Shown here in pieces: positions 9,561-18,617 of a DNA stretch of 64,000 nt. Below the pieces are notes generated by a model. The model had not been told where the DNA came from, did not search any database, and saw nothing but the letters and a program-made list of their open reading frames with translations. Numbering within the stretch: position 1 is the stretch's first letter; every line of letters begins with the position of its first letter. Where the stretch lies: positions 310,001-374,000 of the forward strand of contig NZ_FXUG01000004.1 of assembly GCF_900182915.1 (NCBI RefSeq). The letters are read 5' to 3'. Source of the stretch: Neorhodopirellula lusitana. Its GTDB lineage: Bacteria > Planctomycetota > Planctomycetia > Pirellulales > Pirellulaceae. The position numbers were made by a program, and so were the translations under genes.

Positions 9561-11087
9561 ATGAAAACGTTCTTCCATCCATTGCTACCGGCACCGGCAC
9601 TCCTGTGTCTTATCGGTATCGCAACGCTCGCCGCGCCACCTGCAACCGCAAATGACCCAACTCGGAAGCCGAACATTGTTTACATCCTCGCGGATGACCT
9701 CGGCTACGGTGACGTGCATTGCTTGAATCCCGAGCGTTGTAAAATCACGACCCCGCACATGGATCAACTGGCGGCCGACGGCATCATCTTCACCGATGCG
9801 CACTCCAGCTCATCGGTTTGCACGCCAACGCGATACAGCATCTTGACCGGGCGTTACAACTGGCGGTCAAAGAAACAAGGCGGCGTGCTGCATGGGTTTG
9901 ACCAACCGTTGATCGCTCCCGATCGCGTAACCGTCGCAGGCTTTCTAAAAGAGCAGGGCTACAACACGGCCTGCATAGGAAAATGGCACCTGGGTCTGGG
10001 GCTCCCCACCATCGACGGGAAAGCCACGAGAGGGAAGAACGCCGACAACGTAGACTGGCGGGGACGGATCAACGGCGGCCCCGTCGACTTAGGATTTGAC
10101 TACTACTGCGGAATCTCTGCTTCACTCGACATGCCGCCCTACATTTTCATCGAAAATGACCACTTTGTTGGTGAAGCCACCGCAACCAAAGAATTCCACC
10201 CAAGACGCGTCGGGCCGGCTCATCCCGACTTGGAGGCAGTCGATGTGTTACCCGAGATCAGCCGCCAAACGGTGCAATACATCCAGCGGCAACAAGCGGA
10301 CAATCCGTTTTTCATGTATGTCGCACTCACGTCGCCCCACACGCCTCTTGTGCCGTCCAAAGAATGGCAAGGAAAAAGCCAACTGGGAACGTACGGTGAT
10401 TTTGTTATGCAGACGGATGCTATCATCGGTGAAATCACAACTGCGGTAGACGCTTCGCGGTTCGCTGAAAATACCATGATCATCGTGACCAGCGACAATG
10501 GATGTTCCGCCAAACCGGCGAAGGCTAGCGAACTACAAAAAGCGGGCCATTATCCCAGCGGCGAATTTCGGGGTTACAAATCGGACTTGTGGGACGGTGG
10601 ACACCGCGTCCCGTTCATTGTTCGCTGGCCGGCCGGTGTGGAAGCTGGAAGCGTTAGCGATCAAACGATCTGCCTGACCGATTTAATGGCAACAAGCGCC
10701 GAATTGGCTGGCTCATCAATGCCTCAGTCAATCGGCGAAGACAGCGTCAGCTTTGCACCGGCGTTGAAAGGCAAACCGATTGTGTCATCGCGACAGGGGG
10801 TGATCCACCATTCGATCAGCGGAAGATTTGCGTACCGCCAAGGCAAATGGAAACTACTGTTAACCGCCGGATCCGGTGGCTGGACCAAAGAAAAAATGCC
10901 GCCAGGAACGACTCGCCAACTTTACGACATGGAGGCCGATCCGGGCGAACAGGTTAACCTCTATGCCAAACATCCAGAGGTCGCTCAGCGGCTGCTTGCC
11001 CAACTTCAGTCGGATGTCCGTCGCGGTCGTAGCACCGACGGCCCAGATCTTTCAAACGATGTCCAAGTGAAGCTCAAAGCGAGGTAG
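9561..11087 (+). CDS. Secreted S1 sulfatase (CTPTR variant)
   Basis: 508 residues; signal peptide MKTFFHPLLPAPALLCLIGI. CTPTRYSILTGRYNWR places the formylglycine Cys87, with Thr in place of the usual Ser of C-x-P-S-R, a variant seen in many planctomycete sulfatases. ILADDLGYGDVHCLN carries the metal aspartates; GKWHLGLG, VTSDNGCS and GHRVPFIVRWPAG follow. It starts 4 bp after the fucosidase stop, so a fucosidase-sulfatase pair is probably translated together. It resembles the sulfatase at 6424-7989 more than the two tandem ones, judging by the CTP-S/T-RY motif and the segment SPHTPLVPSKEWQGKS. It is the last gene of the carbohydrate locus before a repeat-bearing gap. Confidence 0.95.
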   Translation: MKTFFHPLLPAPALLCLIGIATLAAPPATANDPTRKPNIVYILADDLGYGDVHCLNPERCKITTPHMDQLAADGIIFTDAHSSSSVCTPTRYSILTGRYNWRSKKQGGVLHGFDQPLIAPDRVTVAGFLKEQGYNTACIGKWHLGLGLPTIDGKATRGKNADNVDWRGRINGGPVDLGFDYYCGISASLDMPPYIFIENDHFVGEATATKEFHPRRVGPAHPDLEAVDVLPEISRQTVQYIQRQQADNPFFMYVALTSPHTPLVPSKEWQGKSQLGTYGDFVMQTDAIIGEITTAVDASRFAENTMIIVTSDNGCSAKPAKASELQKAGHYPSGEFRGYKSDLWDGGHRVPFIVRWPAGVEAGSVSDQTICLTDLMATSAELAGSSMPQSIGEDSVSFAPALKGKPIVSSRQGVIHHSISGRFAYRQGKWKLLLTAGSGGWTKEKMPPGTTRQLYDMEADPGEQVNLYAKHPEVAQRLLAQLQSDVRRGRSTDGPDLSNDVQVKLKAR

Positions 11088-11428
11088 AGCGAGAAGCACG
11101 GTAATCGTAAATTCGCTACATGGGCAGATGCCCAGCAAGTTCAGATGCCCAGCAAGTTCAGATGCTCAGTAAGTTCAGATGCTCCGTGAAGCTGCTGATC
11201 GCGGAACGCACAGCCATCGTGCACCAGAACCGCGGGAGTACTTGAGATCGACATTAAAGAGTGTCAACAACACCCTCGAGGCGACGGAGACAACCGCGAG
11301 GGGATCCCTAAGCAACCTTGCTGCAACGACTTGCGTCAATCTCGAACGGCGGGATCGGTTAGTGTACTGTTGCTACCGTCCCCGAGAACGCGGCAAACGC
11401 CGCCTGGAAGTCCGTTACCTCGAGTGTA
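11088..11428. other. Convergent intergenic region (341 bp)
   Basis: This lies between the 3' ends of the sulfatase (+) and the response regulator (-). I see no convincing gene; a 95-codon open frame at 11179 lacks any recognisable feature. It contains the 17-bp tandem repeat listed separately and a short GC-rich inverted repeat (GCGGC-AAAC-GCCGC, 11390-11403) near the regulator stop, which could help end transcription although no T-run follows it. Confidence 0.6.
11125..11184. repeat. 17-bp tandem repeat, about 3.5 copies
   Basis: Unit CAGATGCCCAGCAAGTT occurs perfectly at 11125-11141 and 11142-11158, with two substitutions at 11159-11175, and a partial copy from 11176. Seventeen is not a multiple of three and no gene covers it, so it is not a coding repeat. 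Its role is unknown. Confidence 0.9.
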
Positions 11429-12835
11429 CTAAGCAGCCTCGGCGTCCGCCGGAGCGGCATCGTTGAGGCGGTTGTAGAGCGTCTTGAGGCTGACACCAAG
11501 TTCTTCCGCCACGGCTTTCTTGTTGCCATCCAGACGCTTCATGGATCGCTCAATCGCCAGCTGCTCGATCTCGCGAAGGGACATGGGCGATGAACCAATC
11601 AAGTCGTCACGCAATTTGCGTTGATTGAAGTGCGACGGCAAGTCCTCCACGCCGACAGGCAACGCATCGCACAGCACCGACGCATGTTCGATCACGTTAG
11701 CAAGCTCTCGCACGTTTCCTGGCCACTGATGTCGTTTAAGTTCGGCAATCGCTTCAGGCGTGAAAAGTTGGTCATCCACTCCATCACGACGATTGCGCCG
11801 TATCAAGTGATTGGCCAAAGAGACCAAGTCGTCGAGTCGCTCTCGAAGCGGTGGCACCCGCAACTCAAAGGTATTGATTCGGAACATCAAATCCTCGCGG
11901 AACGTTTGTTCGCCGACCATCTTGTCCAAGTCACGGTGAGTCGCACAAACGATCCGAACATCCACATGGATGCTTTCGTTGTCACCGAGCCGGCGGATGT
12001 CGCCCGTTTCGAGAACACGCAACAATTTTGCCTGCACAGCCAGTGGCAACTCGCCGATTTCGTCTAAGAACAACGTTCCGCCGCTGGCGACCTCAAAGAG
12101 TCCCACGCGCGCCGTATCGGCACCGGTGAACGCACCTTTCACGTGACCGAACAATTCACTTTCGATAAGCGTCTCGGGCAGCGCTCCACAGTTAACGGCG
12201 ACGAAGGGCTTTTCCGCTCGCAAGCTTTGTTCGTGGATCGCACGTGCCACCAACTCTTTCCCACAACCGGTTTCACCGCGAATCAAGACGGTTGAATCGG
12301 TGGGCGATACTCGCCCGATCAACTTACGAACCGCTTCCATGGAAGAGTGCGAGCCGATCAGGTCGCCTTGACCTTCGGCGCGTTGCAAGCGATGCATCAA
12401 CGCCGTCATCATGCGTTTGCCTTTACGGCGTTCACTGACCCGCCCCAAGATCGTCGCGATTTCCGACAATCGCGTCGGCTTGGTCAGGTACATGAACGTA
12501 CCGTATTCGATTGCCTGAATCGCGCTCTCCATGTCCGGGTTGGCCGTCATGATGATCGCCTCGACATCCGGGCGGATTTCACGAGCCTTTTCAATCACTT
12601 CGATACCCGTCAATCCGGGCATGTGAAGGTCGACCAAAAGACAATCGATGCGTTCTGTCTTCAAAGTTTCCAAAGCGGTCAGTCCGTCCGGACAGATCGT
12701 CACTCGGTAGCCCAACTTAGGCAACTCTTTCCGCATGACTTCCTGCAGACTTTTCTCGTCATCGGCGAACAGGATGTGCATCTCTGCTTCGTCGGACTTG
12801 GCGGCGGTCGTTTTGGACTTAGCGCGTTGGTTCAT
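11429..12835 (-). CDS. Sigma-54-dependent response regulator (NtrC family)
   Basis: 468 residues from the ATG at 12835. The frame extends upstream into the kinase gene, but the receiver domain begins immediately after this Met. Receiver: acidic pair Asp25-Asp26 (FADDEKS), phospho-acceptor Asp69 (CLLVDLHMPG), conserved Lys119 (YLTKP). AAA+ domain: Walker A GETGCGKE at 187-194, sigma-54 contact loop GAFTGA at 234-239, Walker B TLFLDE at 253-258. The C-terminal Fis-type helix-turn-helix is seen in AVAEELGVSLKTLYNRL. It activates promoters read by sigma-54 polymerase upon phosphorylation, presumably by the kinase encoded 82 bp upstream. Targets are unknown. Confidence 0.95.
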   Translation of the reverse strand: MNQRAKSKTTAAKSDEAEMHILFADDEKSLQEVMRKELPKLGYRVTICPDGLTALETLKTERIDCLLVDLHMPGLTGIEVIEKAREIRPDVEAIIMTANPDMESAIQAIEYGTFMYLTKPTRLSEIATILGRVSERRKGKRMMTALMHRLQRAEGQGDLIGSHSSMEAVRKLIGRVSPTDSTVLIRGETGCGKELVARAIHEQSLRAEKPFVAVNCGALPETLIESELFGHVKGAFTGADTARVGLFEVASGGTLFLDEIGELPLAVQAKLLRVLETGDIRRLGDNESIHVDVRIVCATHRDLDKMVGEQTFREDLMFRINTFELRVPPLRERLDDLVSLANHLIRRNRRDGVDDQLFTPEAIAELKRHQWPGNVRELANVIEHASVLCDALPVGVEDLPSHFNQRKLRDDLIGSSPMSLREIEQLAIERSMKRLDGNKKAVAEELGVSLKTLYNRLNDAAPADAEAA

Positions 12836-12917
12836 GACGTTGGATGGGGAAGGAAGGCAGGTTTGGCTTGAATAGTTTGGTTTGAAAATTGACAGCGACG
12901 GTTTGCATTCTGCATCG

Positions 12918-15113
12918 TCAGGCAGCAGCGGTTTCTCGCCACGCAACGGCGTGCGACGGTGCCCGAATCGGCTTCGGTTCAGCGGCTCCGGTCTCATCAA
13001 CCGGCAATCGCAGCTCCATCGTCGAACCGAGCCCCACGCCGGCACTGCGTGGAATCAGCTGACCACCGTGCTGGCAAACGATTCGGTATGAAATGCTGAG
13101 CCCCAGCCCTGTGCCCGACCCGTCTCGACGGCGGGTGTAGAACGGTTCAAAGAGGTGCTGCATGACCTCTTTACTCATCCCACAACCAGTATCCAGGACC
13201 GCGATACTGGCCAAAGGCCCCTGGCTTCGCAATCGAATCGTAACGCTTCCGCTGGCGTCCACGCTTTCCATTGCGTTGGTAACCAAGTTCAAAACAACTT
13301 GGCGGATTTCTTGGGAATTCGCGTAGGCCATCACCTCACCTTCGCTGTCGATGCTAATGTTTTCGCATTCGTATTTGCCGAGGGTACCAACCAGCTCCAC
13401 CACGTCATTCACCAACGGCACGACGTCGATAATCTCGCGTTTCACATGTCCGACGCGGCTAAAACTAAGCATGCGTTCGGTAATCGATTTGCAGCGATAG
13501 GCTTCACCTTCGATACGCTGCAGATTCTCTTGCAGTGATTCCATCATTTCGTCGTCGACCAGGCGTTGATCGGGAGCAACCATTTTCAAGTCATTGATGT
13601 TCGACTCAAGCGATTCCGCACTCCAAGCAATCGCCGCCATGGGATTATTAATCTCATGAGCAAATCCAGCCGCCAGGAAACCGACTCCAGCAAGTTGCTC
13701 ATTACGAATCACCTCGCGTGACCGGATCTCAATTTCTTCTTCTTGCCGATGTACCAAGTCATTGATCCGCATCATGCTCTTTCGGAACCGGTCGGTCATC
13801 TGATTCAGAATTCCCGCCAGCTCGCCGATCTCATCGTCGCGTCCTAAATCAATCGTGTGGCCGTATTCACCACTGGCAACCAAACGAGCACCGCTGACCA
13901 AATTGCTGAACGGTCCGATCACCATCCACTGGAAATACACGATCATCCCCAAGGTGACCACGGTTGCGAAAAACAACGCACCCCAGGAACACGCGATCCC
14001 AAAACGATGCTGAGAACGAACGTGATCACTGAATTCAGCCATTTGACCGTGGATCAGCCCCAAGTGTTCGTTCGTTTGCTCGAACAATCTAGCGAGCTTG
14101 GCGGAAAGCTCGTTGCCGCCATTTTGGTAAAAGATTGCGAGCGAGCGAGGATTCTGACGCATCCGCTCGATGTCATGAATTGTTTGTCCAATCGCCTTCA
14201 ACGAAGCACGCTGTTCGTCGGTATCGATCAACATCACCGAGCGACCAGTGGCTGGCACCGCCGCGGTACTCTCACTACTTAACTGGGTCGTTCCGAAGAG
14301 CTTCAGAGAATCAGGACCGTGTGGAAGATCAGGCCCCAAGTCGGTGTGCGGCCCCGCGCTCGCCACCGTCACATCAAATGAACTGGGATAGTCGCATGAC
14401 GAACAGGAAACGCCGATCGCGTCGCCGTACCGGTTCACGATCAGCGAAAGCTCTAGCATCGCCTGGGCGAAGTGTGCTCGTTCGAGCTGCAGATCCGATA
14501 CCGCTAAAACGGACGAATCGATCATCCCTTCGCGAGCCTTCATCTGGCATATGCGGGTGTTGCTGTCCCGTGCCGTTGCCGCCCACTGGCTCAAGTGGGT
14601 CGCCATGGGCAGTTCGGTCGCACGTTCGCTGATCGCGTCGGCCAGGTCTCGGTAGCGATAAAAGCCATACAAGCCAACGACGGTAAGCGTGATGATGGTC
14701 ACGACCAACATCACGATCCCCAAAAACAGCTTGCCTCGGATCGAATACCGCTGCAGCAATCCAGTAACGGGAACGCCACGCTTCCAAATTCCTGATTCAG
14801 ACGCACCGGATGTTTGGGTAAAAATCGAGTCTTCCGACGATGGCTCAACACCGTTCCCACCATCTTGATTTTGTCCAGTGAAACTGCCACTGAGATCCTC
14901 GGAATGTTCGCCAGCAGGGTCAAACCAAACCGATGCAGCCCCCGATTCAGCGGCGCACGCTGGACCCGACAGAGGTTTTGCGCGGGAAAAGGAGAACCCT
15001 TTCGCGAAAGAAATCACGGGGTTTTCGTTAGAATTGGGAGACGCCGGTGACCCTTGGGTCGTTTCCGGGGAACGTCTTTTTTTCGACGAACCGAAGAATC
15101 CGAATGGGCTCAT
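12918..15113 (-). CDS. Membrane sensor histidine kinase, partner of the NtrC-type regulator
   Basis: 731 residues from the ATG at 15113. It begins with ~125 low-complexity, Ser/Gly/Pro-rich residues that look cytoplasmic and disordered. TM1 follows (about 128-152), then a ~240-residue extracytoplasmic sensor region, TM2 (ALFFATVVTLGMIVYFQWMV), and a HAMP linker (DLGRDDEIGELAGILNQM). The HisKA box GFAHEINNPMAA has His486 as phospho-acceptor, and the HATPase domain carries NLVTNAMES, DTGCGM and GTGLGLSI. The H-E-I-N-N-P box is typical of NtrB-like kinases that pair with sigma-54 regulators. The sensor region contains a CSSC pair (Cys237, Cys240), which may bind metal or sense redox state. The ligand is unknown. 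Confidence 0.94.
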   Translation of the reverse strand: MSPFGFFGSSKKRRSPETTQGSPASPNSNENPVISFAKGFSFSRAKPLSGPACAAESGAASVWFDPAGEHSEDLSGSFTGQNQDGGNGVEPSSEDSIFTQTSGASESGIWKRGVPVTGLLQRYSIRGKLFLGIVMLVVTIITLTVVGLYGFYRYRDLADAISERATELPMATHLSQWAATARDSNTRICQMKAREGMIDSSVLAVSDLQLERAHFAQAMLELSLIVNRYGDAIGVSCSSCDYPSSFDVTVASAGPHTDLGPDLPHGPDSLKLFGTTQLSSESTAAVPATGRSVMLIDTDEQRASLKAIGQTIHDIERMRQNPRSLAIFYQNGGNELSAKLARLFEQTNEHLGLIHGQMAEFSDHVRSQHRFGIACSWGALFFATVVTLGMIVYFQWMVIGPFSNLVSGARLVASGEYGHTIDLGRDDEIGELAGILNQMTDRFRKSMMRINDLVHRQEEEIEIRSREVIRNEQLAGVGFLAAGFAHEINNPMAAIAWSAESLESNINDLKMVAPDQRLVDDEMMESLQENLQRIEGEAYRCKSITERMLSFSRVGHVKREIIDVVPLVNDVVELVGTLGKYECENISIDSEGEVMAYANSQEIRQVVLNLVTNAMESVDASGSVTIRLRSQGPLASIAVLDTGCGMSKEVMQHLFEPFYTRRRDGSGTGLGLSISYRIVCQHGGQLIPRSAGVGLGSTMELRLPVDETGAAEPKPIRAPSHAVAWRETAAA

Positions 15114-15388
15114 CAAATCGGCCTCCCTGACCTTGAATCGCGTGAAACATCCTTGTCACTACTGCGAGCGTATCGCGGATCGGGATAACTCACAAGATCG
15201 GATCTCGATGTACACTCCCAGCGGCAAGCTGAGGTCACGCTGGAGTATTGTCAACGATTGAATGTGCAGGATCTCGCCGGTACCTCGTGTTGACGTTTGG
15301 CCGCGTTTCGGTCACAACGCCAGCATTGAGTAACGCCTGCTCCCCCATTTTTCTATTCCACACCACTTGCAAACGACTCATCTCGTCC

Positions 15389-18136
15389 ATGGCTAAATCG
15401 ACCAGCAAAAGTTTGGTGATCGTCGAATCGCCCGCCAAAGCCCGCACGATTGCGAAGTTTTTGGGCAGCGGATACCAAGTCGAAGCCAGCGTCGGGCACG
15501 TTCGCGACCTGCCCGGCGGCGCCAAGGACATCCCGGAAAAGTTCAAGAAGGAGCCCTGGGCCTATTTGGGCGTCGACGTCGAAAACGATTTCGAGCCGGT
15601 CTACATTGTTCCGGCGGACAAGAAAAAGCAGGTCACCAAACTTAAACAGGCACTGAAAGACGCCGACAGTCTTTATCTCGCGACCGATGAAGACCGCGAG
15701 GGAGAAGCGATTTCGTGGCACCTGCACGAATTGCTGAAGCCAAAGGTGCCCGTCCACCGGCTGGTTTTTCACGAAATTACCAAGGAAGCGATCCAGAAAG
15801 CACTCAGCGAACCGCGGCAAATCGATAACGGACTCGTTCGCGCCCAAGAAACACGCCGAATCCTAGACCGCTTGTACGGCTATGACGTTTCCCAGCTGCT
15901 GTGGAAAAAGGTCGGCCCGGGTCTATCGGCCGGACGCGTGCAAAGTGTCGCCGTCCGTCTAATTGTCCAGCGAGAACGTGAGCGGATCGCCTTCCATGAC
16001 GCCACCTACTGGGATTTGGAAGCGATCTTCTCAACCAGCAACGGCGACTCGCTGCCGGCGATGCTCAGCACAGTCGAAGGCCGCAAGATCCCATCGGGCA
16101 AGGACTTCGACGCAGACACGGGTTTGTTGACCAACCCGCAATTGCTGCAGATGAACGAGGCCCAATCGACTGAATTGGCCGAGAAGCTTCGCACCGAAGA
16201 GTTCAAGGTCACCAAGGTCGAAGTCAAGCCGTTCGTCGAACGCCCCCGTGCCCCCTTCACAACCAGTACGCTGCAACAGGAAGCCAACCGTAAGCTTGGC
16301 TTCACCGCTCGACGCTGCATGCAGGCGGCTCAAAAGCTGTACGAAAACGGTTACATCACTTACATGCGTACCGACTCGACGACACTGTCGAACGAGGCAA
16401 TCAACGCGGCGCGCGATTTGGTGAAGTCCGAATACGGCGAGAAGTTCTTGCACGACACCGTGCGTGTTTACAAAGGCAAGGTCAAGAACGCACAAGAGGC
16501 TCACGAAGCAATCCGGCCTGCCGGTACTCCGTTCCGCGTTCCCTCGGCTGTGCAGTCGGAACTGGACCGAGACCAATTCCGTTTGTTCGAACTGATCTGG
16601 AAACGAACCGTTGCTTGCCAAATGGCCGACGCCAAAAAGCAACGCATCGGCGTTTCAATCGAAGGCGGCGACTGCAAGTTCACCGCTTCAGGCACGAGCA
16701 TCCTGTTTGAAGGTTTCTTGCGAGCCTATGTGGAAGGTAGCGACGACCCCGAAGCAGAATTGGCTGACAAAGAGCGTCTGCTGCCCGCGGTCAACGAGAA
16801 CGATGCCCTCAGCCCACAGACGATCGATCCCAAGAGCCACACCACTCAGCCGCCGGCACGATTCAGCGAAGCGTCGCTAACACGAATGCTGGAAGAAAAG
16901 GGCATTGGGCGTCCGAGTACGTACGCCTCGATTATCGACACGATTCAAAAACGCGATTACGTCTACAAAAAGGGCAGTGCGTTGGTCCCCAGCTGGACCG
17001 CGTTCAGCGTGATCCGCTTGATGGAAACGCACTTCGATGCGTTGGTCGATTATGACTTCACGGCCCAAATGGAAGACTTCCTGGACACGATCAGCCGCGA
17101 AGAAGCGGAGTCGCTGGAATACCTGAAGAACTTCTACTTCGGCGACGAGTCCGCCGAACCTCAAAAGCTCTGCAACAAAGACGCCATCGGGCTGAAGAAC
17201 CGCTTAGCAAGTAAGATCGAAGAGATCGACCCGCGGCTGACCGCCAAGTTCTCGCTCGGCTTTCCTGAAGAAGGTGAAAACCGGGAAGAGGTCTTCGTCC
17301 GAGTCGGTAAGTACGGACCGTTCCTGGAACAAGGCGAACGAAAAGCCCCAATCTTGGACGGTATGGCACCGGACGAGATGGATCTCGAAAAAGCGATGGA
17401 GCTGTTTGAGTCCGCATCTCGCGAAGACGAGCCGCTGGGCACACACCCCGAATCGGGCAAGCCGATTTACATGAAAGCAGGCCGCTTCGGACCCTATATC
17501 CAGCTGGGCGAAAAGGACGACGAAGAAAAACGGAACCAGTCGATCCCAAAAAGTATTCCTGCCGAAGACGTCGACTTTGACATGGCCTGCAAGCTGTTGT
17601 CATTGCCACGGAACTTGGGCAACTACCCTGACAACAACGAACCCATCATGGCCCACGATGGTCGCTATGGGCCGTACGTGAAGTGCGAAAAGGAAACTCG
17701 CTCGCTGCCCGCCGGAATGTCACCACTGGAAGTGACCTTCGACGAAGCCGTGGCGCTGCTGAAACAGCCCAAGACACGAGGCCGGGCCGCGCCCAAGGAA
17801 CCGATCAAGGTCTTCGAAAAGAAGAGCCCGGTCACCGACCAAGAGATCAAGGTTCTGGAAGGACGCTACGGACCTTACGCGACCGATGGCGAAACCAACG
17901 CATCTGTCCCTCGCGGTACCGACGCCAAAGAACTGACCTTCGAAGCGGCACTGGACCTGCTTGCCGAGCGGGCAGCCAAGGGACCGTCGAAAAAGAAGAA
18001 AAAGAAAAAGAAGGCAGTCAAGAAAAAGGCAACCAAAAAGAAGGCAGCTAAGAAAAAGACGACCAAGAAGGCTGTCAAAAAGAAGGCTGCGACCAAGGCG
18101 ACCAAGAAAAAGGGCATCATCAAGAAGTCGTCCTGA
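15389..18136 (+). CDS. topA: DNA topoisomerase I (type IA)
   Basis: 915 residues from the ATG at 15389 (MAKSTSKSLVIVESPAKA); the open frame upstream is not conserved-looking. The TOPRIM domain starts at once (LVIVESPAKA, later ATDEDREGEAISWHL). FTTSTLQQEANRKLGF and YITYMRTDSTTLS are type IA core motifs, with Tyr325 the DNA-cleaving tyrosine. The C-terminus has about four beta-repeats containing R-Y/F-G-P-Y (RFGPYIQLGEKD, RYGPYVKCEKE, RYGPYATDGE) in place of the four-Cys zinc fingers of E. coli TopA. It ends in a ~50-residue Lys-rich tail (17,989-18,133), as in actinobacterial TopA, which likely clamps DNA. It relaxes negative supercoils. Confidence 0.97.
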   Translation: MAKSTSKSLVIVESPAKARTIAKFLGSGYQVEASVGHVRDLPGGAKDIPEKFKKEPWAYLGVDVENDFEPVYIVPADKKKQVTKLKQALKDADSLYLATDEDREGEAISWHLHELLKPKVPVHRLVFHEITKEAIQKALSEPRQIDNGLVRAQETRRILDRLYGYDVSQLLWKKVGPGLSAGRVQSVAVRLIVQRERERIAFHDATYWDLEAIFSTSNGDSLPAMLSTVEGRKIPSGKDFDADTGLLTNPQLLQMNEAQSTELAEKLRTEEFKVTKVEVKPFVERPRAPFTTSTLQQEANRKLGFTARRCMQAAQKLYENGYITYMRTDSTTLSNEAINAARDLVKSEYGEKFLHDTVRVYKGKVKNAQEAHEAIRPAGTPFRVPSAVQSELDRDQFRLFELIWKRTVACQMADAKKQRIGVSIEGGDCKFTASGTSILFEGFLRAYVEGSDDPEAELADKERLLPAVNENDALSPQTIDPKSHTTQPPARFSEASLTRMLEEKGIGRPSTYASIIDTIQKRDYVYKKGSALVPSWTAFSVIRLMETHFDALVDYDFTAQMEDFLDTISREEAESLEYLKNFYFGDESAEPQKLCNKDAIGLKNRLASKIEEIDPRLTAKFSLGFPEEGENREEVFVRVGKYGPFLEQGERKAPILDGMAPDEMDLEKAMELFESASREDEPLGTHPESGKPIYMKAGRFGPYIQLGEKDDEEKRNQSIPKSIPAEDVDFDMACKLLSLPRNLGNYPDNNEPIMAHDGRYGPYVKCEKETRSLPAGMSPLEVTFDEAVALLKQPKTRGRAAPKEPIKVFEKKSPVTDQEIKVLEGRYGPYATDGETNASVPRGTDAKELTFEAALDLLAERAAKGPSKKKKKKKKAVKKKATKKKAAKKKTTKKAVKKKAATKATKKKGIIKKSS

Positions 18137-18236
18137 TTGAACCCGCGCCTGAACCCGCTCGAAATGATTGTGCGTGAAATGACTACGCATGGCCGCACGC
18201 GTGGCAACGTTTCCCCGTTTGCAAATCCTGTTCTCC

Positions 18237-18617
18237 ATGACACGTTTATTTTCCGGCACGCCGTTTGACATCCCGCCGCAATGTGACGATTGCGGCAAGC
18301 TGCAAAGCGAATGCGCCTGCACTCCCGCTGAGAAAGCCGACGCGGAAAAGAAGCGGCAACGCGACGCGGATCGGCTGGAACCCGGCAAGCAAACCGCCAA
18401 GATTCGGATCGAAAAACGCAAAGCAAAGCGTGTCGTCACCGTTGTCGATGGCCTAACCGCCAAAGCCAACGACCTGCCCGCACTGCTTTCCAAATTGCAG
18501 GCCAAGTGCGGTGCCGGCGGCACGGTGAAGGCCGATGAAGACCGGCTTGAATTGCAAGGCGATCACCTTACTTCGGTCAGCCAAACGCTGCGAGACCTCG
18601 GCTTCAAGGTTCGCTAG
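18237..18617 (+). CDS. yciH: YciH/SUI1 (eIF1-like) translation factor
   Basis: 126 residues from the ATG at 18237 (MTRLFSGTPFDIPPQCDDCG); an earlier in-frame ATG at 18189 is less likely. The C-terminal ~75 residues match the SUI1 fold: a basic strand (RIEKRKAKRVVTVVDGL), a helix (LPALLSKLQAKCGAGGTVK) and the final DRLELQGDHLTSV. The family includes archaeal/eukaryotic eIF1 and bacterial YciH, which influence start-codon fidelity in vitro. The N-terminus carries C16-x2-C19 and C26-x-C28, a possible small zinc site. It lies 100 bp after topA on the same strand. The family is clear; the physiological role in bacteria is not settled. Confidence 0.88.
   Translation: MTRLFSGTPFDIPPQCDDCGKLQSECACTPAEKADAEKKRQRDADRLEPGKQTAKIRIEKRKAKRVVTVVDGLTAKANDLPALLSKLQAKCGAGGTVKADEDRLELQGDHLTSVSQTLRDLGFKVR

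Noticed and set aside
11125-11184. CRISPR-like array at the 17-bp repeat
   Set aside because: Copies are directly adjacent without spacers and there are no cas genes in the window.
11179-11466. 95-codon + strand frame after the tandem repeat
   Set aside because: Low-complexity, Arg-rich translation that overlaps the 3' end of the response regulator gene.
12347-12871. 174-codon + strand frame opposite the response regulator
   Set aside because: Antisense to the receiver and AAA+ region; an antisense shadow common in GC-rich coding DNA.
15248-15388. 47-residue N-terminal extension of TopA
   Set aside because: The TOPRIM domain begins just after the Met at 15389, as in the family; the extension has no matching character.
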